Positions 52,899 to 61,316 of a stretch of 64,000 bases of DNA are shown piece after piece; position 1 is the first letter of the stretch; every line of letters starts with the position of its first letter. Where the stretch lies: the NCBI GenBank assembly GCA_963721115.1, contig CAVRIA010000015.1, positions 1-64,000 of the forward strand. Direction: 5' to 3'. A program made the position numbers and the translations under genes. This stretch comes from CAVRIA01 sp963721115 (GTDB lineage: Bacteria; Desulfobacterota; Binatia; HRBIN30; CADEER01). The notes under the pieces were generated by a model that was not told the origin of the DNA, searched no databases, and saw nothing but the letters and a program-made list of their open reading frames with translations.

Positions 52899-54588
52899 TC
52901 GGTCGACGCCGTCGCGCGGCCGCCGATCGCAGCTCCTCGAGGACCCTGGCGAAGAAGTCGCCGAACACGTCGGCGTCGCGCGCGTCGTGCTCGCCGAGCA
53001 GCCGCGCCAGCACCGGCGGAATGGGCGTGTTCGCCCCCACGCGCCAGGGAATCTCGTCGGCCGCGGCCACCGCGGACTCGAGCTCGGCGACGTCGAACCC
53101 TTGGCCGCCGCGCTCGAGATCGAGGAGGCGCAGCGCGACGGTGCCCGCCTCGCCGAGCAGGGAGAGCTTGTGCGCCGGCTCCCGCAGCTCCGCCAGCAGG
53201 CCGGGATTCCCGAGCGATGTCTCCAACTCCTCTTCGTTGCGCGCGTACGCGGCGAACAGGTCGCCCAGCGCCGTCCGGCTCGGCACCGAGCCAGTCGAGA
53301 AGAAGGCCTCCATCGCGTCGGCCAGCGGCGCCGACTCGCGATCGTCGCCGATCAGGGGGTGGCTGCGGAACTGCTGCGCCAGCCTGCGCAAGGCGTCGGT
53401 GCCGCGCCCGTTGCTGGCCACCTCGAGGGCTTCCTCCCAGGCGGCCTCCGGGTCGTAGCCGCGGCCGGAGGAGAAGAAGGAGGCGGCGGTCCAGAGGGGG
53501 ATCTTGGTCGCCTGCGGCTGCAGCATCGGATTGAGCAGGACGCCTTGCAGAGAATCACCGAGCGTCGTGTCGCGCCCGCTGTAAGGCCCCAGGAAGAGCT
53601 CGTTGGCGAGCACCGTGTCGTTCACCGGGTAGTTGTCCCAGACGAGCACGGGCCGGCCGGCGAGGGCCTGGAAGGCGCGCGCCTGCGCCCCGGTGAGGCG
53701 GTCGGTGAACACGGCCGGCCCGGTCCACATGATCGGCACTTCGCCGGGGATGCGTTCGTACGCGCGGTAATAGGAAGACGAGGGCGTCGGGAACAGCGCC
53801 TGGAAGGGCGAGGCGTCGGTCGCGAACTGCTCGGCCGTGCCGGTGTAGAAGTTCGAAATGAAGCACAACGTCGTACGGGCGTCGAGCTGGCGCAGGAAGG
53901 TGAACGTATCGGCGACCAGGTCGACCTGCACCTCGGGGTCGGCCGACGCCGTGTTCGCCGCGATGTCGTCGAAGAGAAGGCAGAAGTCCCGCACGCCGAC
54001 CTCGAACAGGCTGAGCAGCTTCCGCTCCACCTGCGCCGTGTCGCCGGCGGCCGGGTCGAAGTCCTGCCCGGGGGAGAGGGCGTAGACGAAGCGCACGCCG
54101 ATCGCCCCGCCGATCTGCGCCAGCTCGCCGAAGTGCTCGAGGAGCTCGGTCGGGTAGGGCTCCCGCCAGCGGTCGCGGTGGTAGGGATCGAGCTTGGGAG
54201 CGTAGACGTAGGTGTTGAGGCCGGCGTCGGCCAGGAAGCGGAACAGATCGCGCCGTTGATCGAACGTGTACGGCGGGCCGTAAAAGCCCTCGATCACGCC
54301 GCGCACGGCCAGGGACGGCTCCATCGCTCCATTCAGGGCGCGATTCACGGCCAGAATCAACTCGCCGATGGAGATCGCGCCGTCGCCGTCGACATCGAAG
54401 GCCGGGCAGGCGTCCAGGGGGATCTCGTCCAGCCCGATGTTCACCCCACGCACCAGCTCGTCGATGGTGACCACCCCGCTTCCGTCGCAATCGCCGGCCA
54501 GCGCGGCAACGGCAGCGGCGCGTCCGGGCGCGATCAGCACCAATGCGACCGCCAACAACAGACCGGTTCGCCTCCCCTGCTCGAGCAT
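52846..54588 (-). CDS. Secreted GH84 beta-N-acetylglucosaminidase with dockerin-like repeats
   Basis: 580 residues. Signal peptide (TGLLLAVALVLIAPGRAAAV). Residues 30-92 carry two dockerin-like EF-hand repeats (GDCDGSGVVTIDELVRGVNI; DVDGDGAISIGELILAVNRA). The GH84 barrel follows: RGVIEGFYGPPYTFDQRRDL (about 95-115), YAPKLDPYHRDRWREPYP, and the catalytic Asp pair in CLLFDDIAAN (about 207), which perform substrate-assisted hydrolysis of GlcNAc glycosides; later PVLVWDNYPVND. Bacterial homologues act on O-GlcNAc, hyaluronan or mucin glycans, so a peptidoglycan or host-glycan target is not settled. The C-terminus is Arg-rich and overlaps the neighbouring gene's end. Confidence 0.9.
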   Translation of the reverse strand: MLEQGRRTGLLLAVALVLIAPGRAAAVAALAGDCDGSGVVTIDELVRGVNIGLDEIPLDACPAFDVDGDGAISIGELILAVNRALNGAMEPSLAVRGVIEGFYGPPYTFDQRRDLFRFLADAGLNTYVYAPKLDPYHRDRWREPYPTELLEHFGELAQIGGAIGVRFVYALSPGQDFDPAAGDTAQVERKLLSLFEVGVRDFCLLFDDIAANTASADPEVQVDLVADTFTFLRQLDARTTLCFISNFYTGTAEQFATDASPFQALFPTPSSSYYRAYERIPGEVPIMWTGPAVFTDRLTGAQARAFQALAGRPVLVWDNYPVNDTVLANELFLGPYSGRDTTLGDSLQGVLLNPMLQPQATKIPLWTAASFFSSGRGYDPEAAWEEALEVASNGRGTDALRRLAQQFRSHPLIGDDRESAPLADAMEAFFSTGSVPSRTALGDLFAAYARNEEELETSLGNPGLLAELREPAHKLSLLGEAGTVALRLLDLERGGQGFDVAELESAVAAADEIPWRVGANTPIPPVLARLLGEHDARDADVFGDFFARVLEELRSAAARRRRPTTPSPASERRPARGRRR

Positions 54589-54696
54589 GTGCCCTCCCCT
54601 GCCGCTCCTCTACCTCCGCCTCTTTGCGCTTTCCACCGCGCGCCCCGGCGCCCTCGTTCCTCTTTGCAGCCCGATCGATGCTACAACGCTCCCGCC

Positions 54697-56002
54697 ATGA
54701 TGAACGCCATCTGGCTGGCCCTGATCGTCGCCTCGGTGGTGGCCGCCGCCTTCAACGGAAAGATGCCGGAGGTCTCGACCGCCTCCGTCGAGTCGGCGAA
54801 GGCCGCGGTCACGCTCGCCATCGGCCTGATCGGGATCATGGCCTTCTGGCTGGGGATGATGCGCATCGTGCAGGAAGGCGGGCTGCTGCATTCGCTGGCG
54901 CGGGCGCTGCGCCCGGTGATGACGCGCCTCTTTCCGGAGGTTCCGCCCGATCATCCGGCGATGAGCGCGATGATCATGAACATCGCCGCCAACATGCTCG
55001 GGCTCGGCAACGCCGCGACCCCCTTCGGCATCAAGGCGATGATCGAGCTCAACCGCCTCAACCCGACCCCGGGCGTGGCCACCAACGCGATGGCGCTGTT
55101 CCTCGCCATCAACACGTCGAACGTCGCTCTCGCTCCGCTCGGCGTCATCGCGCTGCGCGCCTCGGTCGGATCGCACAATGCCGCCGGCATCTGGCTGCCG
55201 ACGCTGATCGCGACCTCCTTCTCCACGCTGGCGGGAATCGCGGCGGCCAAGCTGCTGCAGCGCGTCGTCGCGCCGGTCACCGCCTACGCGCCGAGCGAAG
55301 CGGCGCCGGTCAGCCGAGCCGCTCGACCTCCCCGGCGCCGACCAGCTGGGCGGCGAGAGGCCCACCTCCCCCGCCGGCTGCGCGGTGGCGCTGTTGGCGA
55401 TCGGCACCCTCGCCGTCGGCTTCGCCTTCCACCTGCGCCGCGGCCTGGCGGGCGGCGAGGACGCCGCCGCCCTGCTGCGCGCCGCGCTCTCCACCTGGCT
55501 GTTGCCGGTGCTGATCGCGGTGATGCTCCTGTACGGGCTGGCCAAACGTGTCGCCGTCTACGACGCCATGATCACCGGCGCGCGCGAGGGCTTTCAGGTG
55601 GCGGTGCGCATCATTCCCTTCCTGGTCGCGATCATCGTCGCCGCCGCCATGTTCCGCGCCTCGGGCCTGCTCGACATGCTGGTGCGCGCCGCCGGGCCCT
55701 ACACCGCGCCGCTCGGGTTCCCGGCCGAGGCTCTGCCGATGGCGCTGCTTCGTCCGCTGTCGGGCTCGGGGGCCTACGCGATCATGGCCGAGATCCTGAA
55801 GGCGGAAGGCCCCGACACGCGCGTCGGCTATCTCGTCTCGGTTCTGCAGGGCAGCACCGAGACCACCTTCTACGTCCTCGCCGTCTACTTCGGCGCCGTC
55901 GCGGTCACGCGCGTGCGCCACGCCCTCGCGGCGGGTCTCATCGCCGATCTGTGCGGCATCATCGGCGCCGTCGCCGCGGTGAGCTGGCTGCTCGGCGGGT
56001 GA
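54697..56002 (+). CDS. SpmA/SpmB-like nucleoside-recognition membrane protein, frameshifted near 55315
   Basis: A fused pair of seven-helix domains, about 435 residues. First half (SpmA-like): MNAIWLALIVASVVAAAFNG, GLIGIMAFWLGMMRIVQEGG, MIMNIAANMLGLGNAATPFG, MALFLAINTSNVALAPLGVI. Second half (SpmB-like): LLAIGTLAVGFAFHLRRGL, FQVAVRIIPFLVAIIVAAAM, PLSGSGAYAIMAEI, GSTETTFYVLAVYFGAVAVT. Between them the frame shifts once near 55315 (VSRAARPP becomes SAEPLDLPGADQLGG), so as given the product would be truncated after about 205 residues. These proteins are linked to spore maturation in Firmicutes and are of unknown role elsewhere. Confidence 0.8.
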
Positions 56003-56022
56003 GGCCCGATTCTCGGTGGAGG

Positions 56023-57843
56023 ATGAGCGCGCGGCGAAAGCGGAGCTTCCTCGGCGCGGGGGCGATCGAATCGCTGCTGCCGTATCTGTGGCCGCGCGGC
56101 GAGCCCGCCCTGCGGGCGCGCGTGGTCGTCGCGCTGGCGTTCCTGATCACCGCCAAGATCGCCAACGTCTACGTGCCGATCCTGTACAAGCGCGCCATCG
56201 ACGCGCTCGACGGCCACGCCGGGCCGGCGCTCGTGGTGCCGCTCGGCCTCATCGTCGCCTACGGCACGGCGCGCATCCTGTCGCTGTTGTTCGCCGAGCT
56301 GCGCGACGCCGTGTTCGCCCGCGTCGGGCAACGGGCGATACGGACCGTCGCTCTCGGCGTGTTTCGCCATCTGCACGCCCTGTCCCTGCGCTTTCACCTC
56401 GAGCGGCAGACCGGTGGCCTGTCGCGCTCCATCGAGCGCGGCACCAAGGCGATCGAATCGCTGCTGAGCTTCATGCTCTTCAGCATCCTGCCGACCCTGT
56501 TCGAGCTGTTGATGGTCTTCGTCATCCTGTGGCGGCTGCTGAGCATCTGGTTCGCTCTGGTGACGGTGGTGACGGTGGTCTCCTACATCGCCTATACTCT
56601 CACGGTCACCGAGTGGCGCCTGGAGTTCCGCCGCCGCATGAACGAGCAGGACAACCGGGCCAACACGCGCGCCATCGACAGCCTCCTCAACTACGAGACG
56701 GTCAAGTACTTCGGCAACGAGGAGCACGAGGCGCGCCGTTACGACGAGGCGTTGCGCGCCTACGAGCGCGCCGGCGTGCAGAGCCAGGCGTCGTTGTCCC
56801 TCCTCAACATCGGCCAGGCGTCGATCATCTCGGTCGGGATGACGATCGTGATGTACATGGCCGGGCGCGGCATCGTCGCCGGTACCCTGACGGTGGGCGA
56901 CTTCGTCCTCGCCAACACCTACCTGTTGCAGCTCTACCAGCCGCTCGGCTTCTTCGGCTTCGTCTACCGCGAGATCAAGCAGGCACTGATCGACATGGAG
57001 CGCATGTTCGAGCTCCTCGAGGTGGAACGCGAGATCGCCGACCGCCCCGGCGCGGCGCCGCTCCGCCGCGACGCCGGTGAGGTGCGCTTCGAGGACGTCT
57101 CCTTCTACTACGACCCGCGGCGTCCCATCCTGAAGGGCGTGTCCTTCACGGCTCCGGCGGGGGGCACCGTCGCCATCGTCGGGCCCTCGGGCGCCGGTAA
57201 GTCGACGATCAGCCGCCTGCTGTTCCGCTTCTACGACGCCAGCGAGGGACGCATCCTGATCGACGGCCAGGACGTCCGCGACGTCACGCAGTCCTCCCTG
57301 CGCGCCGCCATCGGCATCGTCCCGCAGGACACCGTGCTCTTCAACGACACGATCCTCTACAACATCTTGTACGGGCGCCCGTCGGCGAGCGAAGCGGAGG
57401 CGCGCCGCGCCGCGGCCATGGCGCGCATCGAGCATTTCGTCGAGGCGCTGCCCGACGGCTGGCAGACGACGGTGGGCGAGCGCGGCCTCAAGCTCTCCGG
57501 CGGCGAGAAGCAACGCGTCGCCATCGCCCGCACGATCCTGAAGGACCCGCGGATCCTGGTCCTCGACGAAGCCACCTCGGCGCTCGACACGCGCACGGAG
57601 CAGGAGATCCAGGCGAATCTGCGGGAGCTGGCGCGCGGCCGTACGACCCTGGTCATCGCGCACCGGCTCTCGACCGTGGTCGACGCCGACGAGATCCTGG
57701 TGCTCGAGGACGGCGCCCTCGTCGAGCGCGGCCGCCATGCGGCGCTGCTGGCGCGCGGCGGCCGCTACGCGGAGATGTGGGCGCGCCAGCAGGAAGGGCG
57801 CGACGAGGGCGACGCGTCGCCCGACCCGCTCACCGCCGCCTGA
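56023..57843 (+). CDS. ABC exporter, Atm1/heavy-metal-tolerance type
   Basis: A 606-residue half-transporter, acting as a homodimer in the inner membrane. The transmembrane domain (six helices to about 330) includes the Atm1-type motif DSLLNYETVKYFGNEEHEAR and IERGTKAIESLLSFMLFSIL. The nucleotide domain has Walker A GPSGAGKST, Q-loop VPQDTVLFND, signature LSGGEKQRVA, Walker B ILVLDEATSALD and the switch His in VIAHRLST. Atm1-class exporters move glutathione persulfide or metal-glutathione complexes, which fits the nearby Fe-S glutaredoxin locus (inference). Start ATG 56023, 21 bases after the SpmB stop. Confidence 0.95.
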   Translation: MSARRKRSFLGAGAIESLLPYLWPRGEPALRARVVVALAFLITAKIANVYVPILYKRAIDALDGHAGPALVVPLGLIVAYGTARILSLLFAELRDAVFARVGQRAIRTVALGVFRHLHALSLRFHLERQTGGLSRSIERGTKAIESLLSFMLFSILPTLFELLMVFVILWRLLSIWFALVTVVTVVSYIAYTLTVTEWRLEFRRRMNEQDNRANTRAIDSLLNYETVKYFGNEEHEARRYDEALRAYERAGVQSQASLSLLNIGQASIISVGMTIVMYMAGRGIVAGTLTVGDFVLANTYLLQLYQPLGFFGFVYREIKQALIDMERMFELLEVEREIADRPGAAPLRRDAGEVRFEDVSFYYDPRRPILKGVSFTAPAGGTVAIVGPSGAGKSTISRLLFRFYDASEGRILIDGQDVRDVTQSSLRAAIGIVPQDTVLFNDTILYNILYGRPSASEAEARRAAAMARIEHFVEALPDGWQTTVGERGLKLSGGEKQRVAIARTILKDPRILVLDEATSALDTRTEQEIQANLRELARGRTTLVIAHRLSTVVDADEILVLEDGALVERGRHAALLARGGRYAEMWARQQEGRDEGDASPDPLTAA

Positions 57844-57879
57844 GGCGGGTGGAAGCCGCGGCGCGTACTGTCCGCCCCG

Positions 57880-59166
57880 TCAACGGCGGCGCTTGAACGC
57901 CGCGCGCCCCGGATACTCGGCTCGCCGGCCGAGCATCTCCTCGATGCGCAGGAGCTGGTTGTACTTGGCGGTGCGCTCGCCGCGGCACGGGCTGCCGGTC
58001 TTGATCTGGCCGGCGTTGACGGCGACCGCGAGGTCGGCGATCGTCGCGTCCTCGGTCTCCCCCGAGCGGTGCGAGATGACCGTGGTGTAGCCCGCCCGCT
58101 TGGCGATCCGGACCGTCTCCAGGGTCTCGGTCAGCGTGCCGATCTGGTTGAGCTTGATCAGGATCGAGTTGGCCACCCCGAGCTCGATGCCGCGGCGCAG
58201 GCGTTCGGGGCTGGTCACGAAGAGATCGTCGCCGACGAGCTGCAGCTTGCTGCCGAGGCGCGAGGTCAGGTTCTCCCAACCTTCCCAGTCGTCCTCGGCG
58301 AGCCCGTCCTCGATCGACACGATCGGATAGCGCGCCGCCCACCTGGCGTAGAAGTCGGTCATGCGCGAGCTCGATCTCTTCGCGCCGTCCGACTTGCGGA
58401 AGACGTAGGTGCCGTCCTCGTAGAACTCGCTCGCGGCCGGGTCGAGGGCGATCGCGATCTGGCGTCCGGGCGCGTAGCCGGCGCGCTCGATCGCCTGCAG
58501 GATCACCTCGATGGCGTCCTGGTTGGACGGCAGCAGGGGGGCGAAGCCTCCCTCGTCGCCGACGCCGGTGCCGAAGCCGCGCTCGGTGAGAACCTGCTTC
58601 AGGGTGTGGAAGACCTCGGTCCCCATGCGCAGCGCCTCGGAGAAACGCGCCGCTCCGACCGGCACCACCATGAACTCCTGCAGATCCACCGAGCTGTCGG
58701 CGTGCGCGCCGCCGTTCAGGATGTTGAGCATCGGCACCGGCAGGGTGACGGCCTGGCGGCCGCCGAGATAGCGGAACAGGGGCTCTCCGGCCGCCGCGGC
58801 GGCCGCCTTGGCCACCGCCAACGACACGCCGAGGATGGCATTGGCACCGAGGCGGCGCTTGTTGGCGGTTCCGTCGAGATCGATCATCAACCGGTCGATC
58901 GCCTCCTGATTCGCCGCGTCGCGTCCGCGCAGCTTGGGGGCGATGATCTCGTTGACGTGCCGTACCGCCTTGCGCACCCCCTTGCCGAGGTAGCGCTTCT
59001 GCCCGTCGCGCAGCTCCAGCGCCTCGTGCTCGCCCGTCGAAGCCCCGGACGGCACAGCGGCGCGGCCGACGGCACCCTCGCTCAGGTGAACGTCGACCTC
59101 CACGGTGGGGTTGCCGCGCGAGTCGAGAATCTCGCGCGCGATCACTTTCCGAATCCGCACGGCCAT
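57880..59166 (-). CDS. eno: Enolase (phosphopyruvate hydratase)
   Basis: A 428-residue glycolytic enzyme that converts 2-phosphoglycerate to phosphoenolpyruvate. Signatures: AREILDSRGNPTVEVDVHLS, SGASTGEHEALELRD (catalytic loop), VPMLNILNGGAHAD, GVGDEGGFAPLL, YPIVSIEDGLAEDDW (metal Asp), VGDDLFVTSPERL, LIKLNQIGTLTET (catalytic Lys), and TVISHRSGETEDATIADLAV. All key residues are present and length is normal. Convergent with the ABC exporter and divergent from ftsB, with only about 60 bases between the two starts, so promoters overlap. Confidence 0.97.
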   Translation of the reverse strand: MAVRIRKVIAREILDSRGNPTVEVDVHLSEGAVGRAAVPSGASTGEHEALELRDGQKRYLGKGVRKAVRHVNEIIAPKLRGRDAANQEAIDRLMIDLDGTANKRRLGANAILGVSLAVAKAAAAAAGEPLFRYLGGRQAVTLPVPMLNILNGGAHADSSVDLQEFMVVPVGAARFSEALRMGTEVFHTLKQVLTERGFGTGVGDEGGFAPLLPSNQDAIEVILQAIERAGYAPGRQIAIALDPAASEFYEDGTYVFRKSDGAKRSSSRMTDFYARWAARYPIVSIEDGLAEDDWEGWENLTSRLGSKLQLVGDDLFVTSPERLRRGIELGVANSILIKLNQIGTLTETLETVRIAKRAGYTTVISHRSGETEDATIADLAVAVNAGQIKTGSPCRGERTAKYNQLLRIEEMLGRRAEYPGRAAFKRRR

Positions 59167-59228
59167 TCCTCCATCACGTTGCCTCGGTGGCGCCGCTTCA
59201 GATAAGATGCGCGCCGCGAGCGATAGCG

Positions 59229-59618
59229 ATGAGGCTTCTACCGCCCCTACCCCGGAAATACAAAGGCGTGCTCCTCGGCAGCATCGCCGTGCTGGCGCTG
59301 TTCGCTTTCTTCGCCGTCTTCGGCAGCCGCGGCGTGATTCACTTGCGGCTCCTGCAGGCCCAGCAGGAGCACGCCGAGAGCGTCGCCTTCGATTTGGCGC
59401 AGAAGAACCACGATCTGCGCGAGCACCTGAGGCGTCTCGAATCGGACGACGCCTATCTCGAGAAGCTGGCGCGCGAGAAGCTCGGCTGGATCATGCCCGG
59501 CGAGGTCGTTTATCGCGTCGAGCACGCGCGCCGGCGGCCCGCCGAAGAGCCGGGCGCCGGTGCGCCGCGAGACCCCGCGGAGGAGGCCGCGCAGCCGACC
59601 GACACGAGCGGTCGATGA
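59229..59618 (+). CDS. ftsB: Cell-division protein FtsB (DivIC/septum formation initiator family)
   Basis: A 129-residue single-pass inner-membrane protein. A cytosolic N-terminus, one membrane helix (LLGSIAVLALFAFFAVFGSR), then a periplasmic coiled coil (LRLLQAQQEHAESVAFDLAQ, LREHLRRLESDDAYLEKLAR) and the conserved EKLGWIMPGEVVYRVE end typical of FtsB. It bridges FtsL and FtsQ in the divisome. The C-terminal 30 residues are Pro/Glu/Ala-rich and extra. Start ATG 59229. The gene overlaps the next by four bases (ATGA). Confidence 0.9.
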   Translation: MRLLPPLPRKYKGVLLGSIAVLALFAFFAVFGSRGVIHLRLLQAQQEHAESVAFDLAQKNHDLREHLRRLESDDAYLEKLAREKLGWIMPGEVVYRVEHARRRPAEEPGAGAPRDPAEEAAQPTDTSGR

Positions 59619-60142
59619 AGACTTCCCTCTCTCCCGAGCAGCGCCGCTACCTGCTGCTGGAACAGGGGGTCGGCGCCGCCGTCGTCAACTTTGCCCTCAA
59701 CGCCGGCATCGCCTGGCTTCTCTTCAACCGCCTCGCCTCGGTCCCCCTCTGGGGCTCGCAGAGCATCGCCGGGGACACGATCGGCACCTGCTTTTTCCTG
59801 CCCTTCTTCACCGCTCTCATCGTCACGCCGCTCGCCCGCTCGCGGGTGCGCGCCGGCACGCTCGCCGCGCCGGGCTGGAGCGTCGAGTCGCACGGCCTCC
59901 TGGCGCGGTTGCCACGCGGCACTGTGCGGCGCGCGGCCTACCTGGGCGGTGCGTGCGCGGTGTCCGTGGCGCCCCTGACGATTGCGGTCCTGGACGGCCT
60001 GGAAGTCACCGATCTGCAGTTCTGGTCCTTCGTCACCTTCAAGGCGACCTTCGCCGCCCTGCTCGCCGTGCTGGTCACGCCGTTGATCGCGCTCTACGCG
60101 ATCGCCGCCCCCGGGTCGGCGGCCGGAGAGGAGCTGGCGTAG
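59615..60142 (+). CDS. Inner-membrane protein of unknown function
   Basis: A 175-residue protein with four hydrophobic helices: GAAVVNFALNAGIAWLLFNR, IGTCFFLPFFTALIVTPLAR, AYLGGACAVSVAPLTIAVLD, and FKATFAALLAVLVTPLIALY. Start ATG overlaps the ftsB stop (ATGA), implying coupled translation. I recall similar unnamed proteins in proteobacteria, with the LEQGVGAAVVNFALNAGIAW opening, but no function. Confidence 0.8.
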   Translation: MKTSLSPEQRRYLLLEQGVGAAVVNFALNAGIAWLLFNRLASVPLWGSQSIAGDTIGTCFFLPFFTALIVTPLARSRVRAGTLAAPGWSVESHGLLARLPRGTVRRAAYLGGACAVSVAPLTIAVLDGLEVTDLQFWSFVTFKATFAALLAVLVTPLIALYAIAAPGSAAGEELA

Positions 60143-60155
60143 AGCGTGCTCATCG

Positions 60156-60233
60156 AAGGTTGTCGGGTTGCGAGATTGTTGGGTTGTTGGTCGTCGCCCG
60201 ACAACCCAACAACCAACAACCTGTCCCAACCTT
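60156..60233. repeat. TTG/CAA inverted repeat
   Basis: The left arm GGTTGTCGGGTTG..TTGTTGGGTTGTTGG (60159-60190) pairs with CCGACAACCCAACAACCAAC (60198-60217) and following bases. It is similar to the inner array of the element at 12795-12990. It lies between convergent genes and may act as a terminator. Confidence 0.65.
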
Positions 60234-60235
60234 CC

Positions 60236-61169
60236 TCAACGGGGCGTGGCGGCAGCGGAGGGAGCCGGTGACGGGGGAACGAGGGCCGCGCCATCGGGCG
60301 AGGCCACGGCGATGCGGCGCACGCCGATGACGTTCGGGATCGGCGCAACGTAGAGATCCGCGGCGACGCCGAGGGGGCTTCCGTACGTGCCGGCGAACTC
60401 CAGCTCGCGACCGCCCGCCTGGACGTAGAGCTGGGCCTGCGGGCCGCCCTCGACGTACATCGCCCGGGAGATGCTCGAGAGGGAGGGCGAGCAGGCCTTC
60501 GATGAGGTCGTGCGTACTGAACGGCGAGCGCACGTGGATGAACAGTACCCGCCCGGCGCGGTCGATCCCGATCGCGGCGGTGCTCCAGGCCTTGTCCTGC
60601 GGACGCCACACGTTCTTCCCCTGGCACGAGATCATGCGAATGCTCTGCACCAGAGCGCCGTAGTGCTCCTGCAGGCCGGGCAGGTCGTCGCAGGTGCGGT
60701 CGATGATCTGCACGGGCGGGACCGCGTCGTCGAGGCGGTCGAATGCCAGAATGGCGTTGTCCTTCGACAGGCGCGGGTTGTTCGTATGATCGCGCGTCTT
60801 CATCAGCGAGACGCTGGTCCGGTAGTCGGCCTGATAGAGGCTGGCATTGGTCGCCGCCACCAGGTCATGGCGGCGCGCCCATTCCTTTGCCGTCATCGGA
60901 GCGCCGTCCGGAAACGCCGAGACGTTCAGCAGCTGGAGCTCGAAGCGCCGCGGATCGATGCGCAGAACGCGGATGCGCGAGTCGCCCCCCTCCGCCGGCA
61001 CGGGTGACCGGAAGGAGGCGTACTCGAGGCCGGGCTCGAGCCGCTGCCAGACGCCCGGCCCCGGCTCCCCGGCCGCCGTCGGCAGCGACCCGACCAGGAG
61101 GCCCAGAGCCGCGCCGGCGAAGGCCACCGCCAGCCGTTTCGTGCCATTCCTCGAGCTACCAACTCGCAT
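60236..61169 (-). CDS. Phosphodiester glycosidase (NAGPA/DUF2233) family exported protein, frameshifted near 60468
   Basis: About 310 residues. Signal peptide (LAVAFAGAALGLLVGSLPTA). The NAGPA-type domain runs from YASFRSPV and RFELQLLNVS through AKEWARRHDLVAATNASLYQ to HVRSPFSTHDLIEGLLALPL. Near 60468 the frame shifts; the next frame continues the family's conserved core AMYVEGGPQAQLYVQ (compare LNLDGGGSS.L) and ends at 60236. As given, the unshifted frame runs to 60150 as Arg-rich noise. Members hydrolyse phosphodiester-linked sugars; the bacterial substrate is unknown. It converges with the 175-residue membrane protein. Confidence 0.8.
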
Positions 61170-61316
61170 CGATCCGCTCGCTCTACCCTCTAGACGACGC
61201 CCGCGGCGCGCTCAATCCTGCGCTCCTCTGGTGTCGGACGGCCGCCGGCGGGGCCGGGCGTTGATGGACCCACCTGGGGCGTTATGTTAGAGAAAACAAT
61301 TTTGGAATCCCCCACT

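Noticed and set aside
52645..54690. Long plus-strand frame leading into the SpmA-like gene
   Set aside because: This part is antisense to the GH84 gene and out of frame with the lipoprotein gene; it joins the SpmA frame only because no stop occurs by chance.
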